Positions 35,252 through 43,338 of a DNA stretch of 64,000 bases are shown one piece after another. Within the stretch, counting starts at the first letter, position 1; each line of letters begins with the position of its first letter. The position numbers and the translations under genes are program-made. Under the pieces are notes generated by a model. The model saw only the letters and a list, made by a program, of their open reading frames with translations, did no database searches and was not told the origin of the DNA. Origin of the DNA: Cytophagaceae bacterium (GTDB taxonomy: Bacteria > Bacteroidota > Bacteroidia > Cytophagales > UBA9547); assembly GCA_027488865.1 (NCBI GenBank), contig JAIYAU010000030.1:1-64000 (forward strand). Direction: 5' to 3'.

Positions 35252-35281
35252 CAAAGGTACGGAATCAAAATAAAAAATCAA
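35252..35281 (-). promoter_or_regulatory. Promoter of the dcw cluster
   Basis: Minus strand: TTG (35281-35279), 19-nt spacer, TACCTTTG (35259-35252), a full match to the Bacteroidota vegetative consensus. It lies about 35 nt before the mraZ ATG. Confidence 0.8.
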
Positions 35282-35305
35282 CCACTTTTTACCATTTTTT
35301 ACCAC
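35281..35305 (-). promoter_or_regulatory. Three MraZ boxes at 10-bp spacing
   Basis: Minus strand GTGGT-AAAAA-ATGGT-AAAAA-GTGGT: three TGG-containing pentamers, start to start exactly 10 bp, the arrangement bound by MraZ in other bacteria. The last box touches the -33 TTG, so occupancy would block the promoter. Confidence 0.75.
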
Positions 35306-35694
35306 AATATTCCAAATTGATTCAATTAATTTAGAATATATCTTTAAGTGCATAGATTTTATCAATTATTAAATGTGGATTAACTCTTACAATTTTACTA
35401 ATTAATTGAAAATATGATGAATATATAATTTGTTGAAAAGTGGGTGAAAGTGGAAGGCGTATATTGAGGCTAGTTTCCAATTTAAGTTGAGTAAGTAGTC
35501 CAATCCGACAATGTTAGCCTTAGGTTAGAACAATTTGGAGAGAGTGGCAACTGTTTTCAGAGTTATAAATTAATGGAACCATGAGTTGACTAATTTTTAT
35601 TTTCTTAACAATTTGATAATTGTTCATATTTTGGTTTAATAGATGTAATCCTTATTTTTATACCATTCATTTAATAATTTCAACCGATAACCTT
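35306..35694. other. Intergenic region between mraZ promoter and a divergent secreted-protein gene
   Basis: About 390 bp. One pair of GTGG words on the plus strand (35440-35444 and 35450-35454, 10-bp spacing) resembles two further MraZ half-boxes in the opposite orientation. Nothing else is recognisable. A plus-strand frame upstream of 35695 has no ATG. Confidence 0.45.
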
Positions 35695-37149
35695 ATGATC
35701 CTCAAAATTTTTTTGTTCGCCAGTTTACTTCTAATGGCACATGTTGTCTTCTCTCAAAATTACAAGCCTGTTAGTTTGGATAAAACGTATGAATTCAGGC
35801 TTGTAAATTCAACAAAAAAAGAATTGGCAAATTTTAGGGTAGATTCTGTAAAAAGATTAAACAACAGTGATTCGGCCTATTTTTTTAACAAAAGGGTTTT
35901 TAACTATCAAACAAAAATTTATTCTGGTGATATTGATTCAATCCAAAATATTTGGGGTGTAAAGATGATAGCTAAATCCAGAGGTGAGTTTGATTTTATA
36001 ACCACTTGGAATGATACCTTCAAACTTAGCACCAAGGACACCAATTGGGTTTTCAACAAAAAGCGTGGTATAACAGCCAAAAGCAAGCGTCGATATCAGA
36101 CTTATATTGCATTCAGTGATTCTATTATCGATATTGCATTGAGTAATGGGAAAAAGATAATTTTAAGTAAGAACCACGGTATTTTAGAGGGTATTACTTT
36201 CATTTATGGCAATTCTAAAAACTGGTGGAGTGGTTTTGGTCAAAAAGTGACCTTTGAAAACATTCAGTCCACCATGATATTGATTAACCCAGATGACAGA
36301 GAAAATGGATTAGCTTCAACTTTTGAATTTAGTACAGGTTCCATTTTGGGGTATAAATATGTTGAGTCGCCTTATAATAACCTAGAAAAACTCTTTAAGA
36401 TAGAGATATTGCAGGCAATTTGTACAGCTTCAATACCTAGTAGCTGTATTTACTACGCTAAAGTAACCCAAAAGAATATTGATAAAAATGGAATAGAGGA
36501 GAAAATCACCTATTTGGATACTATCTATGTAGATAACAACCAGTTAAAAGGAAAAGTATACAATTATTTATCGGCCATTGGGATAGAAAACATAAATAAA
36601 ATCATTTCTGAAAACTACCTGACTGGCGAGGTACGTAACTTTCGTGATTATTCGGATTACACGTTTATATATGACAGCACATTTTCTAGGCGCATCATAC
36701 ACCTATTTGACCCAATAAATGTTATTGATAAAAATAGAGGAGGTAGTGAAATTTATCAACGTCCTGCTGGCTTATTTAGCTCAGACCTATCTATATCTCC
36801 CTTCTTAGGGCCGAGTACTTTTGATGATTTATATAGTACCTCTTTAGTTTATTACAAAATTGGCAATGAGCAGTATGGAGACTCTACTGAACTTTTTAGC
36901 CGAATCTTGGATGTGGAAGATAAAGAGACCCCAACCACTAAAGTGAATATTTACCCAAACCCATCAGAAAATGAGATGATTGTGGATGCAGACGGATTTC
37001 AAAGTGTGGTACTAATTGATGTATTTGGGAAAGAGAAGGCAAGATACCATCATCCCAAACTGGACATTTCACTTCTTCCCGCTGGAGCTTATATTGCCCA
37101 AGTAAAAACGGTTAATGGTACTTATTTTGTGAATCTGGTCAAAAGATAG
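35695..37149 (+). CDS. Secreted protein with T9SS C-terminal sorting domain, otherwise unknown
   Basis: Start chosen at ATG 35695 because it gives a clean signal peptide (MILKIFLFASLLLMAHVVFSQ); the open frame extends upstream without an ATG. The protein is 484 aa. The mature part of about 380 residues has no family I recognise; it is rich in Tyr, Ser and Asn and contains two cysteines close together (CTASIPSSC). The last 75 residues are a T9SS sorting domain (VNIYPNPSENEMIV, VLIDVFGKE, GAYIAQVKT, end NLVKR). It is transcribed away from the dcw cluster and followed by a hairpin. Confidence 0.8.
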   Translation: MILKIFLFASLLLMAHVVFSQNYKPVSLDKTYEFRLVNSTKKELANFRVDSVKRLNNSDSAYFFNKRVFNYQTKIYSGDIDSIQNIWGVKMIAKSRGEFDFITTWNDTFKLSTKDTNWVFNKKRGITAKSKRRYQTYIAFSDSIIDIALSNGKKIILSKNHGILEGITFIYGNSKNWWSGFGQKVTFENIQSTMILINPDDRENGLASTFEFSTGSILGYKYVESPYNNLEKLFKIEILQAICTASIPSSCIYYAKVTQKNIDKNGIEEKITYLDTIYVDNNQLKGKVYNYLSAIGIENINKIISENYLTGEVRNFRDYSDYTFIYDSTFSRRIIHLFDPINVIDKNRGGSEIYQRPAGLFSSDLSISPFLGPSTFDDLYSTSLVYYKIGNEQYGDSTELFSRILDVEDKETPTTKVNIYPNPSENEMIVDADGFQSVVLIDVFGKEKARYHHPKLDISLLPAGAYIAQVKTVNGTYFVNLVKR

Positions 37150-37154
37150 CTGCT

Positions 37155-37198
37155 TTGCTGTGTTTTCTGTACTCAACTAAAGGCAGGAATCACAGCAA
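37155..37198 (+). terminator. Possible terminator after the T9SS-cargo gene
   Basis: Inverted repeat TTGCTGTG (37155-37162) and CACAGCAA (37191-37198) with a 28-nt loop, followed by a short T run at about 37209-37215. It lies between convergent genes. The long loop makes it a weak call. Confidence 0.35.
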
Positions 37199-37236
37199 GG
37201 CAACTATTACTTTTTACAATAAAAATTAATATTTTC

Positions 37237-38106
37237 TTAGATTTTGTATTTTAATAAATCCATCAAATACTTGCCATAACCACTTTTAATTAAAGGTGCT
37301 GCAAGTTTTTTAAGTTGATCTTCATCAATGAATTTCATCCTAAAAGCAAGTTCTTCAATACATCCTACTTTAAGACCTTGTCGTTCTTCTAACACTTGCA
37401 CAAACTGGCCCGCTTGCATGAGAGAAGCAAATGTTCCAGTATCAAGCCAAGCGGTCCCTCTACTTAAAATCCTTACTTGCAGCTTCCCACGCTCTAAGTA
37501 TATTTTATTAACGTCAGTAATTTCTAGTTCTCCTCTTGGGCTAGGCTTCAGGTTTTTAGCAATATTTACTACCTCGTTATCATAGAAATAAAGACCTGGT
37601 ACCGCATAATTAGATTTAGGCTCAGCAGGCTTTTCTTCAATAGAAAGGGCTTTAAGATTTTCATCAAAATCTACAACGCCATATCGCTCAGGATCAAGCA
37701 CATGATAAGCAAATACGATGCCGCCATCAGGGTTATTAGCACTTTGAAGTAACTCGATCATTCCTGCCCCATAAAAAATATTATCTCCAAGTACCAATGC
37801 CACATTATCTTGACCAATAAATTTTTCGCCAATTATAAACGCTTGTGCTAGGCCATCTGGACTTGGCTGTTCTGCATATTCAAATTTACATCCTAGATTT
37901 TCACCATTGCCAAGAAGCTTTTTGAAATTGGGCAAATCGTGCGGGGTGGAAATAATAAGGATTTCTCTTATACCTGCCATCATCAAGATGGACAAGGGAT
38001 AATAAATCATTGGTTTATCATAAACGGGCATTAATTGCTTGCTTACGGCTAAGGTAAGTGGGTGCAGCCTTGTACCGGAGCCACCTGCTAAAACAATTCC
38101 TTTCAT
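37237..38106 (-). CDS. rfbA: Glucose-1-phosphate thymidylyltransferase
   Basis: A 289-aa nucleotidyltransferase that makes dTDP-glucose from glucose-1-phosphate and dTTP. The start [20 protein letters not shown] holds the G-x-G-T-R loop. Other family hallmarks are [24 protein letters not shown] (metal aspartate) and [21 protein letters not shown] in parts; length and sequence are typical of RmlA/RfbA. The product is the first dedicated precursor for the dTDP-amino sugar of the 11.8-18.7 kb island. rmlB, C and D are not adjacent. Confidence 0.95.
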   Translation of the reverse strand: MKGIVLAGGSGTRLHPLTLAVSKQLMPVYDKPMIYYPLSILMMAGIREILIISTPHDLPNFKKLLGNGENLGCKFEYAEQPSPDGLAQAFIIGEKFIGQDNVALVLGDNIFYGAGMIELLQSANNPDGGIVFAYHVLDPERYGVVDFDENLKALSIEEKPAEPKSNYAVPGLYFYDNEVVNIAKNLKPSPRGELEITDVNKIYLERGKLQVRILSRGTAWLDTGTFASLMQAGQFVQVLEERQGLKVGCIEELAFRMKFIDEDQLKKLAAPLIKSGYGKYLMDLLKYKI

Positions 38107-38196
38107 AAGGGTGTAGGATTAAATTAAAACTAATTAAAAATCAAATTTATTTAATATTATCGAAAAACAGTCTAAAATTACATTTTAAATAAACGA

Positions 38197-38748
38197 CTAA
38201 TACCCCAACAATCTTGCAGCTTTTAATAGACCAGCAACACTGATGGCGTCAGTAATTTTGTTTTGCATAATTAGTTCGATGGCATCGGGTAAATATATTT
38301 TTTTTATGTGAATTACCTCGGTATCTTCAAATTCTGTTTCTCCACTGGTAAGTTGTTCAGCCAAAAACACAAAACCTTCTTCATCGGTAACAGAGTTAGA
38401 GGTGTGTATCCGCATAATGTTGGTCCATTTTTCGGCGGTGAATCCTGTTTCTTCTTTTAACTCTCTTTTTGCAGAATCCAAAATATCAATATCTAGAGGT
38501 CCTCCACCCATGGGTATTTCCCAAGAGTATTCTTCTAATGGGAATCTGTATTGCCCTACTAGCCAAGTGTTGCCGTGTTCGTCCACAGGAATTATACCTA
38601 TGGCCTTATTTTTAAAACTCACTACACCATAAATTCCCTCACCACCGGTAGGATTAAGTACTTTGTGTTCTGTTACCTTGATCCATTTGTTATCATATTG
38701 CTCCTTGGAGCTTAAAATTGCCCACGGATTGTGCTCATTATTTACCAT
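38197..38748 (-). CDS. NUDIX hydrolase, ADP-ribose pyrophosphatase-like
   Basis: A 183-aa NUDIX protein. The Nudix box is complete: G in MGGGPLDIDILDSAKRELKEETGF, with R-E-L-x-E-E-x-G. The flanking YRFPLEEYSWEIPMGG and NSVTDEEGFVFLAEQL fit the ADP-sugar pyrophosphatase branch (NudF-like). It probably hydrolyses ADP-ribose or another nucleotide sugar. It lies 9 bp downstream of the amidohydrolase and is likely co-transcribed with it. Confidence 0.85.
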   Translation of the reverse strand: MVNNEHNPWAILSSKEQYDNKWIKVTEHKVLNPTGGEGIYGVVSFKNKAIGIIPVDEHGNTWLVGQYRFPLEEYSWEIPMGGGPLDIDILDSAKRELKEETGFTAEKWTNIMRIHTSNSVTDEEGFVFLAEQLTSGETEFEDTEVIHIKKIYLPDAIELIMQNKITDAISVAGLLKAARLLGY

Positions 38749-38757
38749 AAAATTTAT

Positions 38758-41700
38758 TTAATTAAGATCATCACAGTGATAATGTTTAGGTTTTTTGGGA
38801 TTAGGTTTTTCTGTTTTTTCTCCCTTGTTTTTAAGTGCCACCAATTTCTGGATAATTCTGGCACGTTCATTTCTGATGTAAGCTTGCAAAAGCAAATCTG
38901 CTTCTAGTTCAAAATAAATGACGCCATCAATCATGTTCTTTTCAACCTTGGCATAGACCGAAAGCGGGTTATCGCTCCATAATACTAAATCGGCCGATTT
39001 TCCTTCTTTTATGCTCCCAGTGTATTGGTCAATTTTTAATAATTGTGCCGGAAATAAGGTCACCATTTTCCATGCATCCTCTTCACTCAAATTGCCATAT
39101 TTAATTGTCTTGGCGGCTTCTTGATTAAGTCGGCGACCCATTTCTGGATCATCGCTATTAATACATGTCAATACGCCCATTTTATGCAGAATAGCGGCAT
39201 TATATGGTATAGCTTCCTTAACTTCCGCTTTAAATGCCCACCAATCACTAAAGGAGGAGGCGCCTGCACCATGTTTTTTGAGTTTATCAGCTACTTTGTA
39301 ACCTTCTAGTATATGTGTAAAAGTGTTGATTTTAAAATTAAATTTTTCAGCAACTTTTATTAGCATATTAATTTCGCTTTGGGAATAGCTATGGCAAGTA
39401 ACAAGACGTTTTTTATTAAGTACCTCCAGTACAGCCTCTAGTTCAAGTACCTTTCTTGGCATTTTATTATTTGCCTTGTTGCCTATTGATCGATAACTCT
39501 GCCATTCCTTTTCATATTCCCTAGCTTTTGTAAAAATATCAATAAATACCTGTTCTACGCCCATCCTTGTTTGAGGATATCTTTCGGTATATTTATCTCC
39601 CCAGTTGGACTGTTTTACGTTTTCGCCTAAGGCAAATTTAATAAAAGGATAAGATTCCGTCATTATCAATTTTTCTGGAGATTTACCCCACCGAAGCTTA
39701 ATCACTTGCGCTTGACCTCCCACGCAGTTTGCAGAACCATGAAGAATATTGGAGGCTGCCACACCTCCAGCCAATTGACGATAAATGCTCACATCTTCAT
39801 TATTTAATACATCTTGGATGCGTACTTCTGAGGTGACAGACTCACCTGTTTCATTAACGCCTCCATTGATACAAATATGTGAATGCTCATCAATAATGCC
39901 TGAGGTCAGGTGCTTGCCAGTAGCATCAATTACAATAAAATTAAGGTTGGGGAATAACTCTTTTTCTTTAAGATTTTTACCTATTTTCAAAATTTTCCCA
40001 TTTGCCACTATAACGTCAAAATTCGCCACTATTCCTTGGGATTCATTGGTCCATACGGTTGCATTTCTAAATAAGTAATTGTTAGTTTTTGGCAGGGTAT
40101 CACGCCCAAACGCCATAAAGGGGTAAAGAATTTTACCTAATTCTTCTTTCTTAACATCCTTTTTTGATGAGTCTTTTTTCACTTCAGCAATCAACTTATT
40201 ATTAAAAATCGCCTCCCAATTTGCCAATTCTCCATTGGGCCATTGGGCTATTCCCTTAATGTTATTGTTTTTATTATAACCATTTAGCCGCAAGTTTCCT
40301 TTGACGGTGTCGAGTATATTGTCAAAAACCAAGTTAATTACTTCATTATCAACCTTTAGCTTAACTTTAGTTTGTATAGTATCTTTTTTAGTATTTTTTA
40401 TGAGTACAGCCTCAGGTGCCTCTGTCTTACCAGATATTTTTAGTTCTAAAGAATCATACCTCCCAATATTAAATTTATATTGTCCCCGCAGATCTTGTTC
40501 GGGTATTTTATTAAGTATGTACTTTTCACCCAAGTTCCAGTTTTCGTAAATAATATTCTCTTCTGCAAATAATTGTGATGAGCAAATCAAGAAATTGGCC
40601 AACTTATTTTTGGCCAACGTACCAAGTACATTGTCTACTTTTAACAGTTTTGCAGGTGTGTAAGTAAGTGCTTTTAGGGCTATTTCTTCAGACAGACCAA
40701 GGTTAATGGCTTTTTTAATATTAGGAAAAAAATCCTTTTTATCTTTTAATCCATCCATAGTAATGGCAAAATTGATTTCTTTAGCAGCTACCAAAGCAAG
40801 ATTTTTAGGGGCCAGTTCCCAATGTTTAAGGTCTTCAAGTGTGGCATAGTCTGCATCATAAGGATCTTCAACGTCTATAGCCATAGGATAATTTATTGGG
40901 ATGATTAGATTTGCTTGGGTTGCTTTAATTTCGTCCAATCGTTGATACTCGTCACCACTTCCTTTTATTATCCATTGTTGTCCAAATTCGTCACCAATTT
41001 TGTCAGCCCTCAGTAATGAAAGCTTGTTATTTGTTTCAAATATCAAGGGCAATTCGCTATCTGTAACCAGCGCGTCTAGTGCCAAATTTGTTGGTAATTT
41101 GTTTGTATTTTGTTTATGCCATTGGGCATCATATAATGTTTGTCGAATTAGTGCTATCGTACCCATGAGCGAACTTGGATATTCTTGTGTTGAGCTTCCT
41201 TTGCTAAAAGACGCATGTTGTGCTGCTTTTTTGACGAGAATAAGGTCGTTTTCTTTTCTTTCAGCCAGCCCAACTAGGCACGAACTTCCACGTAAGATTC
41301 CATCTTTGTTAGCGCAAAGTACCGCACCAAAACCTCCATTACGAAGTTCCTTTGCTTTAGCCGCATCGTAGGTAAAAATTTTAGCCGCTTCAATCTCAGG
41401 CTTTATGGCTAGGTTGGTGTGATAAGCACCCTTTTTGGAGGTTTCATATTGAGGTTTAGGACCTGTAGTATATTTTATTTCACCAACCCCAAAGTCAGAA
41501 ATCATTTCGATAAAGGAGGGATATATGTGTTTTCCTTTGAGGTCAATTACTTGGCCACTTACAGTGGTAGAAAGTGTTTTACCTACTGCCACAATTTTAT
41601 TTTGTTTAATTACCAATGTGGCGCTATCCAACACAGTACGATAATCTATATGTATGGTGGCATTGATAAAACTGTAAGTAGCTGGTCGATTGTCAATTAG

Positions 41701-41784
41701 GCTGTTAGCTTGTGGAAGCGTTTGTGATGTAACAAATGTACTAATGGTTAAAAATGGAATAACAACAATTAAGATTTTATACAT
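38758..41784 (-). CDS. Exported tandem amidohydrolase, N-terminal half degenerate
   Basis: ATG at 41784 gives a signal peptide (MYKILIVVIPFLTISTFVTSQ); an upstream in-frame TTG is less likely. The 1008-aa protein holds two imidazolonepropionase-like amidohydrolase units. The C-terminal unit has a full metal site: LTSGIIDEHSHI (HxH), TCHSYSQSE, FTHILEGYK, and CINSDDPEMGRRL for the catalytic aspartate, ending in GSIKEGKSADLVLWSDNPL. In the N-terminal unit the matching place reads IYPSFIEMISDFG, with no HxH, so it is probably structural or regulatory. A beta domain (about 430-540) lies between. The substrate is unknown; family members process cyclic amides or dipeptides in the periplasm. Confidence 0.85.
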   Translation of the reverse strand: MYKILIVVIPFLTISTFVTSQTLPQANSLIDNRPATYSFINATIHIDYRTVLDSATLVIKQNKIVAVGKTLSTTVSGQVIDLKGKHIYPSFIEMISDFGVGEIKYTTGPKPQYETSKKGAYHTNLAIKPEIEAAKIFTYDAAKAKELRNGGFGAVLCANKDGILRGSSCLVGLAERKENDLILVKKAAQHASFSKGSSTQEYPSSLMGTIALIRQTLYDAQWHKQNTNKLPTNLALDALVTDSELPLIFETNNKLSLLRADKIGDEFGQQWIIKGSGDEYQRLDEIKATQANLIIPINYPMAIDVEDPYDADYATLEDLKHWELAPKNLALVAAKEINFAITMDGLKDKKDFFPNIKKAINLGLSEEIALKALTYTPAKLLKVDNVLGTLAKNKLANFLICSSQLFAEENIIYENWNLGEKYILNKIPEQDLRGQYKFNIGRYDSLELKISGKTEAPEAVLIKNTKKDTIQTKVKLKVDNEVINLVFDNILDTVKGNLRLNGYNKNNNIKGIAQWPNGELANWEAIFNNKLIAEVKKDSSKKDVKKEELGKILYPFMAFGRDTLPKTNNYLFRNATVWTNESQGIVANFDVIVANGKILKIGKNLKEKELFPNLNFIVIDATGKHLTSGIIDEHSHICINGGVNETGESVTSEVRIQDVLNNEDVSIYRQLAGGVAASNILHGSANCVGGQAQVIKLRWGKSPEKLIMTESYPFIKFALGENVKQSNWGDKYTERYPQTRMGVEQVFIDIFTKAREYEKEWQSYRSIGNKANNKMPRKVLELEAVLEVLNKKRLVTCHSYSQSEINMLIKVAEKFNFKINTFTHILEGYKVADKLKKHGAGASSFSDWWAFKAEVKEAIPYNAAILHKMGVLTCINSDDPEMGRRLNQEAAKTIKYGNLSEEDAWKMVTLFPAQLLKIDQYTGSIKEGKSADLVLWSDNPLSVYAKVEKNMIDGVIYFELEADLLLQAYIRNERARIIQKLVALKNKGEKTEKPNPKKPKHYHCDDLN

Positions 41785-41917
41785 TAGATGTGTCAAAATG
41801 GATTGATATCAAAGTTTTTCTATATAAACCTTTAAATTTAAGGAAGATATTGTATGTTGAAGTTAGAAAATTTTTTAATTTTTTGAATATAATAAATTTT
41901 AATGAAGGGCATAAAAC

Positions 41918-41948
41918 TTAAAAAGCCTCCAAATAGGAAGCTTTTTAA
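41918..41948. terminator. Bidirectional terminator after the 86-aa gene
   Basis: TTAAAAAGC and GCTTTTTAA (41918-41926, 41940-41948) pair around CTCC-AAATA-GGA. The stem has a run of T on either strand. It begins 20 nt after the stop of the 86-aa gene and lies upstream of the amidohydrolase gene. Confidence 0.65.
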
Positions 41949-41967
41949 AATGTCAAATTAAGAAAAA

Positions 41968-42228
41968 TTATTTAGTAGCAGCCCATTTAGCTATTTCTGT
42001 ACGAAACCAAGCATCAGCTTCTTCTGTCCATTTGAAGTTCTCGCGAATGTATTTGATTGTATCCTTCTCAACGTCAGTATACGTGTCACCATCTTTAACA
42101 CCTTCAAGAAGTGAAGCAGCATCTTGAACAGAAATACGTCCATCGCCAGCTCCAGCAACTGCTTTTTCGGCTAGTTCGATTAACTCAGCATCCATTTTAA
42201 CACCGTCGATTGTTTTGTAATAAGCCAT
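41968..42228 (-). CDS. Small acidic protein of 86 aa with an EF-hand-like loop
   Basis: MAYYKTIDGVKMDAELIELA opens a soluble, acidic, probably all-helical protein without signal or membrane segment. The stretch AGDGRISVQDAASLL has the D/G/I/D spacing of an EF-hand loop, and a second acidic turn (KDGDTYTDVEKDTIKYI) follows. The C-terminus contains the aromatic helix NFKWTEEADAWFRTEIAKW. I know no function. It has its own terminator and its own upstream region, so it is probably a stand-alone, well-expressed gene. Confidence 0.7.
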   Translation of the reverse strand: MAYYKTIDGVKMDAELIELAEKAVAGAGDGRISVQDAASLLEGVKDGDTYTDVEKDTIKYIRENFKWTEEADAWFRTEIAKWAATK

Positions 42229-42442
42229 GATTTTTTTATTTAATGGTTAAAGAAATTTTAAATTAAAAATATTCGTAGAATTATACAAATTGTTAACAAA
42301 AACATAACATTGAAATAAATTCTACAGGTTAAATAAGGTGCAAGTTTTAACAAAAACTTTATATTTATTTTAAGGTAAAAAAATATAAATTTTTGCCTCA
42401 TTCTTTAACTAGCAGGAATTTTACTGGTTCAAAAAAAGAAAA

Positions 42443-42610
42443 TTAACAATCTAAAACTGGGCATGTGGTGGCGCCTTTTTTCTTCTTTTTCTTTTCCATT
42501 TTTGACTTTCTTTTTTCCAACGCACTTTTCTTTTTAGCACACGAGGTTATTAATGGTATCGTACTAGCAGTAAATAGTATTATTACGGAAAAAATTAGTA
42601 TTCTTTTCAT
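42443..42610 (-). CDS. Small Lys-rich lipoprotein, 55 aa
   Basis: The ATG at 42610 opens MKRILIFSVIILFTASTIPL followed by the lipobox ITSC, then a strongly basic tail with a run of six lysines and a C-terminal CPVLDC. The signal sequence and lipobox make it a convincing short gene despite its length. The basic tail could lie along anionic surface polymer; that is an inference. The next gene upstream on this strand is the sugar-phosphate transferase, whose stop is 40 bp from this start. Confidence 0.7.
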   Translation of the reverse strand: MKRILIFSVIILFTASTIPLITSCAKKKSALEKRKSKMEKKKKKKGATTCPVLDC

Positions 42611-42650
42611 ATTACAAAAATAGAGGAAAAAGTCAGATTTTCAAAGTGTC

Positions 42651-43256
42651 CTAGTTACTTCCCATGAATTTTTCCATGGTTGCATTATTTTCTGCTGAAA
42701 TGCCCTCTGACTTGACAATTTTAAGAATAGTTTTAAAAAATATCATCATATCTGTTTTAAAACTTATATTTTGAACATACCAAATATCCAGTTCAAACTT
42801 TTTTTCCCAAGAAATGGCATTTCTACCATTAATTTGCGCCCAACCAGTAATTCCTGGTTTTACATTATGCCTTTGCATTTGGTAGGGACTATATTTTTCT
42901 AAATATTCCATTAATAAAGGACGTGGACCAATGAGACTCAGGTCACCTTTAAGCACATTAATTAGTTGAGGAAGTTCGTCTATTGATGTTTTTCGTATGA
43001 AACTGCCTACTTTAGTAAGTCTTTCTGCATCAGACAATAGCTGCCCATCATTGTCGGTGAAATCGTTCATAGTCTTGAATTTGATAATACAGAAAGGATT
43101 TCCCAAATAGCCTGGCCTTAACTGATAAAAAAAGACCTTGCCTTTATTGGCTTTGAATAATAAAAGTGAAACTACTAATAAGATGGGGCTTGTTATTAAA
43201 AGCAATATGCTAGCAAAAACAAAATCAAATAACCTTTTATAATATTTTTTATACAT
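42651..43256 (-). CDS. Initiating undecaprenyl-phosphate sugar phosphotransferase (PglC/WcaJ C-terminal type)
   Basis: From ATG 43256 the protein has 201 residues, the size of a minimal monotopic PglC-type enzyme. A GTG frame extension upstream runs through a terminator and is rejected. An N-terminal reentrant hydrophobic helix (about 6-30) is followed by IIKFKTMNDF, then SIDELPQLINVLKGDLSLIGPRPLL and KPGITGWAQINGRN, all diagnostic of bacterial sugar transferases. It would transfer hexose-1-phosphate to undecaprenyl phosphate, starting a repeat unit. The glycan made by the 11.8-18.7 kb island is one candidate. Confidence 0.9.
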   Translation of the reverse strand: MYKKYYKRLFDFVFASILLLITSPILLVVSLLLFKANKGKVFFYQLRPGYLGNPFCIIKFKTMNDFTDNDGQLLSDAERLTKVGSFIRKTSIDELPQLINVLKGDLSLIGPRPLLMEYLEKYSPYQMQRHNVKPGITGWAQINGRNAISWEKKFELDIWYVQNISFKTDMMIFFKTILKIVKSEGISAENNATMEKFMGSN

Positions 43257-43284
43257 AGTTTTCAACAAATCCAACTGTGAATAT

Positions 43285-43325
43285 AAAAAAGAGGTGGACA
43301 GTAGCGAAAGTCGCACCTCTTTTTT
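43285..43325 (-). terminator. Strong terminator after the DHS-like gene
   Basis: Arms AAAAAAGAGGTG (43285-43296) and CACCTCTTTTTT (43314-43325) pair perfectly over 12 bp; GAC/GTC extends the stem inward. It starts 14 nt after the stop of the deoxyhypusine-synthase-like gene and can act in both directions. Confidence 0.8.
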
Positions 43326-43338
43326 GAAAACTTAGTTT

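Noticed and set aside
35620-35694. Upstream extension of the T9SS-cargo gene
   Set aside because: No ATG is present and the signal peptide begins properly at 35695.
42277-42327. Inverted repeat GTAGAATT/AATTCTAC with a long loop
   Set aside because: Loop of about 35 nt, A+T-rich arms and no T run; likely chance in this composition.
43257-43316. GTG extension of the sugar-phosphate transferase by 20 codons
   Set aside because: The extension lies within the terminator hairpin of the upstream gene, and the ATG at 43256 gives the family's usual N-terminus.
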